Assembly (NCBI GenBank): GCA_036362785.1
Contig: CP143625.1
Location: 745,401 to 809,400 of the forward strand
Source of the DNA: a beta proteobacterium MWH-UniP1
Lineage (GTDB): Bacteria; Pseudomonadota; Gammaproteobacteria; Burkholderiales; Burkholderiaceae_A
Reading direction: 5' to 3'
Length of the DNA stretch: 64,000 nucleotides
The notes below the pieces were generated by a model. The model was not told the DNA's origin. It saw nothing but the letters and a program-made list of their open reading frames with translations, and ran no database searches. How positions within the stretch are numbered: position 1 is the stretch's first letter; each line of letters starts with the position of its first letter. The position numbers were made by a program, and so were the translations under genes. This document shows, piece by piece, positions 27,029 through 34,558 of the stretch.

Positions 27029-30000
27029 ATGGTTATCTCTGAAATCTGTATCAAGCGGCCGGTCTTTGCCACCGTGCTGTCTTTGATTTTGGTGCTCATT
27101 GGTGCGGTGTCGTACACCCGACTATCGGTGCGGGAGTACCCGCGTATTGACACGCCGGTGGTCACGGTCACCACCAGCTACACGGGTGCATCGGCCGAAG
27201 TGATCGAAACGCAGGTCACCAAGCCTTTGGAAGATTCCATTGCTGGTATTGATGCAGTCGATGTGATTACGTCGATCTCTCGGGCAGAGCAGTCACAAAT
27301 CACAGTCACCTTTCGCTTAGAAAAAGATCCAGACTCGGCTGCAGCCGATGTGCGCGACCGTGTCTCGCGGGTGCGAGCCAAACTGCCACGCACGGTCGAC
27401 GAACCCGTCATTGCCAAAGTCGAGGCAGATGCCAACCCAATTATCTGGCTTGCCTTTTCGAGTGCTACCCGTTCTGCGCTGGATGTGAGTGACATTGCCA
27501 ATCGCATCGTGAAGCCAAGGCTTCAGGTCTTGCCGGGTGCGGCAGATGTGCGCATCAATGGCGAGCGCAAATATGCTATGCGGGTCTGGATTGATCGTGA
27601 CCGCTTAGCGGGCTATGGGCTGACACCTGCCGATGTCGAGGCGGCGATTGGGCAGCAAAACATTGAACTGCCCGCAGGCCGTGTCGAGAGTCAGCGGCGA
27701 GAATTCACCGTCACGGCCAGAACTGACTTAAACAGCCCAAAGGAATTTGCCGACATTATTGTGAAGCAGGCGTCGGGCTTTCCGGTGCGGATACGGGATA
27801 TTGGCCGTGTTGAAGTGGATGCAGCAAGTGTCCGCAGCAGCGTACGGTTTAATGGTGAAAGCGCTGTGGCCATTGGTGTGATCCGGCAGGCCACGGCCAA
27901 TCCCTTAACACTGGCGCAGGCCGTCAGGGCCCTGGTGCCAATGCTGAATGAAGAATTGCGCGCCGAGGGCGTGCAGGTCAATATCAGTTACGACTCCACC
28001 GTTTTTATCGACCGATCCATTTCAGCAGTGTTTACCACCATCATGGAAGCGATCTTGTTGGTGGCAGTGGTGATTTTCTTTTTCCTGCGTTCGCTGCGTG
28101 CGGCCATCATCCCGCTGGTGACCATTCCTGTTTCTCTGATTGGCGCATTTACCATCATGTTGGTGGCAGGCTTTTCAATCAACACGCTCACGCTCTTGGC
28201 GCTTGTTTTGGCTATTGGCCTTGTGGTCGATGATGCCATTGTGGTTTTGGAAAATATTTATCGTCATATTGAAGACGGCATGAAGCCCATACAGGCTGCC
28301 TTCCAGGGTGCCAAAGAGATTGGCTTTGCGGTGGTGGCCATGACCTTAACGCTTGCTGCTGTCTATGCGCCGGTGGCCTTTACCACTGGCCGAATTGGCC
28401 GGCTCTTTATCGAATTCGCATTAACACTGGCCGGTGCGGTGATCGTGTCGGGATTTGTCGCGCTGACCTTGTCGCCGATGATGTGCTCGAAGTTATTGCG
28501 GCACGAGGAAAAGCATGGCCGTTTTTATAATTGGATTGAAAACTTTTTAAACGGCATGACCGAGGGTTACCGAAACGCATTGGATTGGGCGCTCAATCGA
28601 CTAAAAATGGTGACCCTGGTTTTTGTGTTGGTGGCCAGCGCCAGTGGTGTGCTGTTTTCCATCATGAAGCAAGAACTCTCGCCAATAGAAGACCGCGGCG
28701 TGATTTTCACGGCCTTAAGTGGCCCCGATGGTGCTTCCCTGGATTACACCGAGGCGTATGCCAAACGCATCGAAGACATTGGCCGTTCGGTGCCCGAAAT
28801 AGACCGAATTTTTGTGGTCTCAGGCAATCCAACCGTTGATCAGGCGGTGGCCTTTCTTCGCACCAAAGACTGGAACGAACGTGATCGCAAGACGTTGGAC
28901 ATCATCAAAGAGATTCAGCCGAAGATGGCAGCAATTCCTGGTGTATTGGCCTTTCCCAACGCCCCGCCATCACTTGGACAGTCGGCTCGCGAGCGGCCAG
29001 TGGGCTTTGTGGTGACGTCATCCGACTCGTATGAGTCGATGGCGAGAACTGTGGGCTTGATTGTGGCCGATGCCACCCGTAACCCCGGCTTTGTGGGCGT
29101 AGACACCGATCTTCGACTCAATAAGCCAGAGTTGAATATCACAGTGAATCGTGATCGTGCTGCCGATATGGGGGTGTCAATCGATGCCATTGGCCGAGCT
29201 GTCGAGACCATGATGGGTGGCCGGCAGGTGACGCGGTTTAAGCGACAGGGCGACCAATACGATGTGATTGTTCAGTTGGAAGCGACAGAGCGCAACACGC
29301 CTGATGACATCAATAAGATTTTTGTTCGCAACCGGGCCAATCAGATGGTGCCGCTTGCTGCCCTGGTGGATGTCAAGGAAACCATTGCCCCCCGTCAGTT
29401 GAATCACTTCGGCCAGCGCCGTTCGGTCACCATTTCGGCAAACCTGGCGCCCGGTTACACCCAGGGCGAGGCCCTGAAGTTTTTAGAGGCCTCGGCGGCC
29501 AAGCATTTAACTGCCGGCTATGCCACCGACTTGTCGGGTTCGATGCGCGAGTTCGTGCGGGCGTCGGGAAGTCTTGGGGTAACCTTTGTCTTGGCCTTGC
29601 TGTTTATCTATCTGGTCTTGGCGGCCCAGTTCGAATCGTTTAAAGACCCCTTGCTGATCATGTTGACCGTGCCTTTGTCGATGACTGGCGCACTTCTGGC
29701 CTTGCAAGCCACTGGCGGGACATTAAATGTCTACAGTCAGATTGGCCTGATTACCCTTGTGGGTCTCATTACCAAGCACGGCATTTTGATTGTTGAGTTC
29801 ACCAATCAGTTGATGGCCCAGGGCAAGGCCCTGCGTGATGCCGTGGTGGAGGCTTCGGTGCTGCGGCTGCGCCCGATTCTGATGACCACGGGTGCCATGG
29901 TGCTGGGTGCTGTGCCGCTCGCCTTGGCCCGGGGGGCGGGTGCCGAGAGTCGTGCCCAGATCGGATGGGTGATTGTTGGCGGCATGACCTTGGGCACACT

Positions 30001-30085
30001 GCTAACTTTATTTGTATTGCCGGCGGTGATTCTGATTGCCGACCGTTTTAGAGCAAGGAGATTGCATGCGCCTGATCATGCTTGA
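27029..30085 (+). CDS. RND family multidrug efflux transporter, HAE1 type
   Basis: A 1018-residue inner-membrane proton-driven exporter. It starts ISEICIKRPVFATVLSLIL, the standard first helix. Two periplasmic loops each precede a six-helix block. The proton-relay aspartates are in AIGLVVDDAIVVLENI near 400, matching Asp407/Asp408 of AcrB. The C-terminal repeat includes SMTGALLALQATGG and LVGLITKHGILIVEF. The sequence resembles MexF/MdtB-like hydrophobic and amphiphilic drug pumps rather than metal exporters, which have a different relay motif. Substrates are unknown. The stop lies 20 bases inside dnaQ, so dnaQ is co-transcribed and translationally coupled. Confidence 0.95.
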   Translation: MVISEICIKRPVFATVLSLILVLIGAVSYTRLSVREYPRIDTPVVTVTTSYTGASAEVIETQVTKPLEDSIAGIDAVDVITSISRAEQSQITVTFRLEKDPDSAAADVRDRVSRVRAKLPRTVDEPVIAKVEADANPIIWLAFSSATRSALDVSDIANRIVKPRLQVLPGAADVRINGERKYAMRVWIDRDRLAGYGLTPADVEAAIGQQNIELPAGRVESQRREFTVTARTDLNSPKEFADIIVKQASGFPVRIRDIGRVEVDAASVRSSVRFNGESAVAIGVIRQATANPLTLAQAVRALVPMLNEELRAEGVQVNISYDSTVFIDRSISAVFTTIMEAILLVAVVIFFFLRSLRAAIIPLVTIPVSLIGAFTIMLVAGFSINTLTLLALVLAIGLVVDDAIVVLENIYRHIEDGMKPIQAAFQGAKEIGFAVVAMTLTLAAVYAPVAFTTGRIGRLFIEFALTLAGAVIVSGFVALTLSPMMCSKLLRHEEKHGRFYNWIENFLNGMTEGYRNALDWALNRLKMVTLVFVLVASASGVLFSIMKQELSPIEDRGVIFTALSGPDGASLDYTEAYAKRIEDIGRSVPEIDRIFVVSGNPTVDQAVAFLRTKDWNERDRKTLDIIKEIQPKMAAIPGVLAFPNAPPSLGQSARERPVGFVVTSSDSYESMARTVGLIVADATRNPGFVGVDTDLRLNKPELNITVNRDRAADMGVSIDAIGRAVETMMGGRQVTRFKRQGDQYDVIVQLEATERNTPDDINKIFVRNRANQMVPLAALVDVKETIAPRQLNHFGQRRSVTISANLAPGYTQGEALKFLEASAAKHLTAGYATDLSGSMREFVRASGSLGVTFVLALLFIYLVLAAQFESFKDPLLIMLTVPLSMTGALLALQATGGTLNVYSQIGLITLVGLITKHGILIVEFTNQLMAQGKALRDAVVEASVLRLRPILMTTGAMVLGAVPLALARGAGAESRAQIGWVIVGGMTLGTLLTLFVLPAVILIADRFRARRLHAPDHA

Positions 30086-30761
30086 CACGGAGACCACCGG
30101 TCTGCGCGTGGAAGAGGGCCACCGGTTGATCGAGATTGGCTGCATTGAGTGTGTGGATCGGCGGGTGACCGAGCAACACTTCCACGTGTATATCAATCCT
30201 GAGCGTGAGATCGACGAAGGCGCCACACAGGTCCATGGCATGACGTGGGACCAGCTCAAAGACAAACCACGGTTTGCCGATATCGTCGACGACTTTTTGT
30301 CGTTTGTGCAGGGTGCACAGATTGTGATTCACAACGCCGAGTTTGATCGTGGTTTTCTCGATGAAGAACTCAAACGCATTGGCCGGCCACCCTTTGCAGA
30401 GCATGTGGATCGTATTGTCGATTCCCTGAGCCACGCACGTGATCTGCACCCGGGCCAGAGAAATTCTCTGGATGCTTTATGCCAGCGGTATGACATCAGC
30501 AATGAGCATCGGGTCCTGCACGGGGCCTTGCTCGACGCCAGGCTTTTGGCCGATGTGTATATGGCGATGACACGGGGCCAGGAGTCGTTAATCATGCTCA
30601 ACGAAGACGATGCGCTTTCTGCTGACCAGGCGCCGCCCATCGATGTGAGCCGATTGATTGTTCGGCGTGCGACAGACCATGAACGGCAGGCCCATCAGGC
30701 TATTCTTGCTGACATTGACCGTGTCAGTTCTGGCAAGACCATCTGGCCGCGAGAGACATAA
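30066..30761 (+). CDS. dnaQ: DNA polymerase III epsilon subunit (3'-5' proofreading exonuclease)
   Basis: DnaQ is the proofreading exonuclease of the replicative polymerase. From ATG 30066 the product is 231 residues. The DEDDh residues are Asp7, Glu9 (MLDTETTGL), Asp94 (HNAEFDRGF), His152 and Asp157 (LHGALLDARLLAD), matching Asp12, Glu14, Asp103, His162 and Asp167 of E. coli. The C-terminal ~50 residues correspond to the alpha-binding segment. AAGGAG precedes the chosen ATG; an in-frame ATG 30 bases upstream lacks it. It overlaps the RND pump by 20 bases, an odd partner for a replication gene. Three unrecognised genes follow in close order. Confidence 0.96.
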   Translation: MRLIMLDTETTGLRVEEGHRLIEIGCIECVDRRVTEQHFHVYINPEREIDEGATQVHGMTWDQLKDKPRFADIVDDFLSFVQGAQIVIHNAEFDRGFLDEELKRIGRPPFAEHVDRIVDSLSHARDLHPGQRNSLDALCQRYDISNEHRVLHGALLDARLLADVYMAMTRGQESLIMLNEDDALSADQAPPIDVSRLIVRRATDHERQAHQAILADIDRVSSGKTIWPRET

Positions 30762-30773
30762 GGTGCAGTCCAC

Positions 30774-31139
30774 ATGAATCATTCTCTGCGTCTTTATCGG
30801 TCAGGCCTTCGTTACGACATTGCCCGTTCGTTGGTGCGTCGTGTGGTGGCCTGTCAGCAGGTGGTGTCAGTTGGTGATCGCGGTGCTTACTATGGCCTTT
30901 TCGAGGGTCTGCCTGGTCTGCTGGCTGAACCCATGGTCTGTGGCCTGGGGCCAGCTGGCATGCCGGGGCTGCCGATTGGGCCTCTAGAGCCGCCGTCTGT
31001 TGCCGTGATTGTGGGGGACTCTTCTGATTTGCCATTTGCGCTTGCGGCAGATCGGGTGGATATCTTGCCGGATGACGCGCCCGCCGATGTGTTGATCACC
31101 CCAGAGCAAGTGCACCAAGTCTTGCATCAATCCTCTTGA
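30774..31139 (+). CDS. Unrecognised 121-residue protein downstream of dnaQ
   Basis: I do not recognise this protein. It starts MNHSLRLYRSGLRYDIARS, has a Gly/Pro-rich middle (GLGPAGMPGLPIGPLEPP at about 57-74), and ends in an acidic stretch with ALAADRVDILPDD and EQVHQVLHQ. No signal peptide, membrane helix or catalytic motif is visible. It follows dnaQ by 12 bases and precedes the next orphan by 15, so it is almost certainly in the same operon. Codon usage looks like that of its neighbours. Coding is supported by spacing and open frame; function is unknown. Confidence 0.6.
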   Translation: MNHSLRLYRSGLRYDIARSLVRRVVACQQVVSVGDRGAYYGLFEGLPGLLAEPMVCGLGPAGMPGLPIGPLEPPSVAVIVGDSSDLPFALAADRVDILPDDAPADVLITPEQVHQVLHQSS

Positions 31140-31154
31140 TAACGGAATCGCGTG

Positions 31155-31826
31155 ATGTCTTCGTCCCGACTGCTTCTTTTGCTTTCTGTCGTGTGTGCCG
31201 TCATCTCGATCACCCCGCTGGGTGATGAGTGGCAGGTATTGGTCCGGCTGGCACCCGACTGGACAGCACACCCGAATGGCTACCCCTTTGAAGCGCCGCA
31301 TGAGTGGCTTGCTATGGCCATGGTGGATGCCTGGCAGGCGGCTGTGCAGGCTGCCGCCCACCGTGCCTGGCTGACAGATGCCCAGGCAGCGGCGCTCATC
31401 GCAGACGGTCTGCCCTTAAACGGTGTGCTGCAGACGGTGGCGGGCGTGAGTTTTGTCTTGGCGGCTTTTTTGTGGGCCATCGCATCGGTGCGCAGTCCGA
31501 AATCGGTACCGCTGGAAGTCGATGCGAAAGCTGCCGCGCCAGTTGGTGTTGAAGAACCTGTTATTGCTGCGGCTCAGCCCGAGCCCGTGATGGCAGCGCC
31601 TGTGGCCGTACATGTGTTGGCCCAGGCGGCGGCTGAGCCAGCGGTGGCACCCTCTGCAGTAGCACCAGTAAACACGCTTGAGAAGCGGCTTTCGGATTTG
31701 GAGTTGCAGGTTGGCAACTTGTTGCTCAACCCAAATGCGCAGCCAGTAGCGGAAGAGCTTGCAGACCTGAGTCGTGATTTGCGCGAAGTGTCTCGTGCAT
31801 TGAAGTCTTCCGACTCCCATCAATAG
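31155..31826 (+). CDS. Unrecognised membrane protein with C-terminal coiled coil
   Basis: A 223-residue protein I do not recognise. The N-terminus is a hydrophobic helix (LLLLLSVVCAVISITPLG), followed by about 65 polar residues and a second hydrophobic segment (VAGVSFVLAAFLWAIASV, near 95-112). A Pro/Ala/Val-rich spacer follows to about 175, and the end is a heptad-like helix with EKRLSDLELQVGNLL and ADLSRDLREVSRALK. The layout suggests a two-pass inner-membrane scaffold with a cytoplasmic coiled coil. A GTG three bases upstream of the chosen ATG is also possible. It is 15 bases after the first orphan and 16 before the third. Confidence 0.65.
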   Translation: MSSSRLLLLLSVVCAVISITPLGDEWQVLVRLAPDWTAHPNGYPFEAPHEWLAMAMVDAWQAAVQAAAHRAWLTDAQAAALIADGLPLNGVLQTVAGVSFVLAAFLWAIASVRSPKSVPLEVDAKAAAPVGVEEPVIAAAQPEPVMAAPVAVHVLAQAAAEPAVAPSAVAPVNTLEKRLSDLELQVGNLLLNPNAQPVAEELADLSRDLREVSRALKSSDSHQ

Positions 31827-31842
31827 GAAAGGCAAGATCGCG

Positions 31843-32592
31843 ATGTCCTCGGATATGGAGCGTGCACTCGACGAGATTTTGTCTGGCGTGAATGCACTGA
31901 TGCAGCAGGCACCCAAGCCGGGGGTGGCAGCGCCACCAACTTTTGCGCCTGTTCAACAAAAAACCGACCTAGCCCCCCCAATGTCGGTGTCGCTGCAGGC
32001 CGAACAGTTTGGGGCACTGTTGGCTTTGCTGGCCACACTCGAATCCAACGAAGAAGGCAGCCCTGTGGCGTCGGTGGCCTCTCGGCTGATCGGCCAGTTG
32101 CTGCTGACCCGATGTGTTCGCATGGACGAGATTTCCACAGATTTTGGTGAAATTACTGTCTCGCCCGTAATTTTTCCCGCATTTCAAACTCTGTCAGATC
32201 TCGGTGCAATATGGGCCGCTACCGATGCGGACAGCCTGTTGTGGCGGATGGATCAGGTCAATGTTGCGAAAGCGCAAATTTCTTTAAGAAAATTTTCATC
32301 GGTGATTTGTCCAGAGCAAATCAACGGCGTCTTGCATTGGCGGCTACCCAGGCTTCCTGAGCGAAGCCCGTTAAATTGGATCAAAGCGCCAGGCCATGGC
32401 GCTTCATCACAGCTTATTCGCGCTGAGCAGGTTGCAGTGATTGACCAAGACAGGCGCGGCAAAAAACTCTCCACCATTGTCTGGTCCGGCCAGCACGGCT
32501 TTGTCCCAGACTGGTGGTGTGGTTTGGCTTTTTATCAGGGCCAGTGGCGGCCCGTGTTGCACTGGGCGGCAGCGCTTTTGCCAAATTCGTAA
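31843..32592 (+). CDS. Unrecognised 249-residue soluble protein
   Basis: I do not recognise this protein. The N-terminal ~25 residues are a helix (MERALDEILSGVNALMQQ). A Pro-rich linker (about 24-46) leads to a folded region with many Trp residues, including RSPLNWIKAPGHG and VPDWWCGLAFYQGQWRP. There is no membrane helix, signal peptide or known active-site motif. GGAAAGG before the ATG is a good ribosome binding site. It is the third of three consecutive unknown genes after dnaQ, with 16 bases to the second and 58 to the BLUF gene. Product length and codon use look genuine. Confidence 0.65.
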   Translation: MSSDMERALDEILSGVNALMQQAPKPGVAAPPTFAPVQQKTDLAPPMSVSLQAEQFGALLALLATLESNEEGSPVASVASRLIGQLLLTRCVRMDEISTDFGEITVSPVIFPAFQTLSDLGAIWAATDADSLLWRMDQVNVAKAQISLRKFSSVICPEQINGVLHWRLPRLPERSPLNWIKAPGHGASSQLIRAEQVAVIDQDRRGKKLSTIVWSGQHGFVPDWWCGLAFYQGQWRPVLHWAAALLPNS

Positions 32593-32650
32593 TTGCTTTT
32601 CAAAGCTAACGGCCATACTCTGAAGGTGTAGTAATTCTTTTGGAGTTGGC

Positions 32651-33109
32651 GTGACCCCCTTATCGACCATTGTTTACCACAGCAAGGCCTCTGTTGATTT
32701 CACAGAGTTAGATCTCTTGTACTTGCTGGCGGGCTCTCGCGCACGCAATCGTGATGAGGGCGTGACCGGTATCTTGGTCTATGACCGTGGTGCATTTTTC
32801 CAGTGGATCGAGGGGCCGAATCTCCCGCTGCAGCGTGTTTGGAATTCGATTCGTAAAGACCCACGGCATCACGATATTCAGGTCTTGGCCGACACATCCA
32901 TTCCTATTCGTTTGTTCCAAGATTGGCACATGCAGTTTGCCCACCGCGACTGCAAGGCCGCCGATCATATCGAGGGGTTGATTCAGACATCGGATCAGGT
33001 CATGGATCGACTGCACGAATCGCCCAATGAAGCGCCAATGATTCTTGCTGAGTTCAGCGAGATCGGTGGCGGGCCGTTTTCACGACTCTTCGCTCCGAAA
33101 AACAAATAG
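32651..33109 (+). CDS. BLUF-domain blue-light photoreceptor
   Basis: A 152-residue short BLUF protein, a flavin-binding blue-light sensor. The flavin-site residues sit at exactly the AppA spacing: Tyr9 (IVYHS), Asn33 (ARNRDEGVTG), Gln51 (FFQWIEG), Trp92 and Met94 (FQDWHMQF), against Tyr21, Asn45, Gln63, Trp104 and Met106. The BLUF domain fills about 1-100. The remaining ~50 residues have no output domain I recognise, so signalling would be by protein-protein contact. The start is GTG at 32651 with GGAG five bases before it. It lies downstream of the three orphan genes and is convergent with argA. Confidence 0.93.
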   Translation: MTPLSTIVYHSKASVDFTELDLLYLLAGSRARNRDEGVTGILVYDRGAFFQWIEGPNLPLQRVWNSIRKDPRHHDIQVLADTSIPIRLFQDWHMQFAHRDCKAADHIEGLIQTSDQVMDRLHESPNEAPMILAEFSEIGGGPFSRLFAPKNK

Positions 33110-33127
33110 CCAGGGCTTGGCGCTTGG

Positions 33128-33161
33128 GCAACCCATTGCAGCAGCGCTAGGCTTGGGTTGC
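33128..33161. other. Long-loop inverted repeat between BLUF gene and argA
   Basis: GCAACCCA at 33128-33135 pairs with TGGGTTGC at 33154-33161, just before the argA stop. There is no T run, so it is only a weak candidate for a convergent terminator. Confidence 0.25.
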
Positions 33162-33163
33162 GC

Positions 33164-34537
33164 TTACAGCCGTTTGATCAGAACTTGAGATTTTCTGGCC
33201 CAGTCATAGGCCTCTTTGCGCATGGTGGGCAACTGATCCACATTGCCCAAGGTAAAACCGCGTTTTAAAAACCAGTGGGCGGTTCTGGTGGTGAGCACAA
33301 AGAGTGTTTTGATACCGGCATGCCGCGCCTGTTGTTCCACACTTTTTAATAGCCGCTCACCGTCACCTGCGCCCTGGGTTTCAGGCCGCACCATCAGGCA
33401 GGCCAGCTCGGCCATGTCCGACTTTGGAAACGAATACAAGGCAGCGCAGCCGAAAATCACGCCGTCGTGTTCGATGACCGTAAACCGATCAATATCCCGT
33501 TCAATCTTGGCGCGGCCTCGTGTCACAAAGGTTCCGTCGGCCTCGAGTGGTTCAATCAGCGAGACAATCGCTGCCACATCGTCAATGGTGGCCGGCCGCA
33601 AAGCCTCGAGTGTTTCTTCCACGACCATTGCGCCAATGCCGTCATGGGTAAAGAGTTCAAGCAGTAGTGCGCCGTCACGTTCAAACGGAATGATGTGGGC
33701 CCGTTCAACTCCACCTTTGCAGGCACGCAGCGCATGTTGCAGTGTGAATGTGGCATCGGCATGAAGGCTGCCCCGTGCGATCAGCGCCTCGGCATCGTCT
33801 TCCGAGATTTCGGCAATGCGTTCGCCATCTCTGCTGGGAACACCAGTCTCTTCGGCCATGAAAATTAATTTGTCGGCATCTAGGCTAGCCGCAACGCTTG
33901 CGGCCACATCTTCCATGGCCAGATTGAAGACCTCTCCGGTTGGCGAAAAACCAAGCGGGGAAAGTAGCACCAATGCACCGCTATTGAGGGCATGCCGGAT
34001 GGCCTCGGTTTCAATCTTGCGAACAATGCCGGTGTGTTCAAAATCAACACCATTGACAATACCAACGGGCCGGGCGGTGACAAAGTTGCCGCTGATCAAC
34101 CGAATGCGAGCATTGCCCATCGGCGTGTTAGGCAGGCCTGCTGAAAACGCAGCCTCGATATCCAGACGCAATTCCCCCGAGGCCTCTTTGGCGCATTCCA
34201 GAGATGGCTTGTCGGTGATCCGCATGCCATCGACATAGCGGCTTTCCAGCTGGCGCAAGGTGAGCTGTTCGGCGACCTGTGGCCGGCTGCCGTGGACCAA
34301 GACGATGCGCATGCCCATGGCGGCAAGAAGTGCCACATCGTGGGCCAGGCTCTCTAATCGGTCGGCCTTCACCAATTCGCCGGGAAAGCCAATGACAAAG
34401 GTCTTGTTCCGAAAGGCATGGATATAGGGTGCGACGGATCGCAGCCAAGACACGAAGTCGACGGATTCCACGGAGACCCCCGACGATTCACTCGGGGCGG
34501 AAGCTGCGGGCACACGGCCAAGGGCTTTAGGGTTCAT
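33164..34537 (-). CDS. argA: Amino-acid N-acetyltransferase (N-acetylglutamate synthase)
   Basis: ArgA makes N-acetylglutamate from glutamate and acetyl-CoA, the first step of arginine synthesis. The 457-residue product has both expected parts: an amino-acid-kinase-like domain (about 30-300; FVIGFPGELVKADRL, MRIVLVHGSRPQV) that normally binds feedback arginine, and a GNAT acetyltransferase domain (about 310-457; IFGCAALYSF, LACLMVRPETQGAGDGERLL, WFLKRGFTLG). The first ~20 residues are a variable Ser/Ala-rich extension. It is divergent from hrpA with only 21 bases between the start codons. Confidence 0.95.
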   Translation of the reverse strand: MNPKALGRVPAASAPSESSGVSVESVDFVSWLRSVAPYIHAFRNKTFVIGFPGELVKADRLESLAHDVALLAAMGMRIVLVHGSRPQVAEQLTLRQLESRYVDGMRITDKPSLECAKEASGELRLDIEAAFSAGLPNTPMGNARIRLISGNFVTARPVGIVNGVDFEHTGIVRKIETEAIRHALNSGALVLLSPLGFSPTGEVFNLAMEDVAASVAASLDADKLIFMAEETGVPSRDGERIAEISEDDAEALIARGSLHADATFTLQHALRACKGGVERAHIIPFERDGALLLELFTHDGIGAMVVEETLEALRPATIDDVAAIVSLIEPLEADGTFVTRGRAKIERDIDRFTVIEHDGVIFGCAALYSFPKSDMAELACLMVRPETQGAGDGERLLKSVEQQARHAGIKTLFVLTTRTAHWFLKRGFTLGNVDQLPTMRKEAYDWARKSQVLIKRL

Positions 34538-34545
34538 CGGCTGAT

Positions 34546-34551
34546 TATAAT
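34546..34551 (+). promoter_or_regulatory. Perfect -10 box directly before hrpA
   Basis: A perfect TATAAT ends seven bases before the hrpA ATG, so a start at the usual distance would begin at or one base before the start codon and give a leaderless mRNA. The -35 region is weak. Confidence 0.45.
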
Positions 34552-34558
34552 TTTCTTG

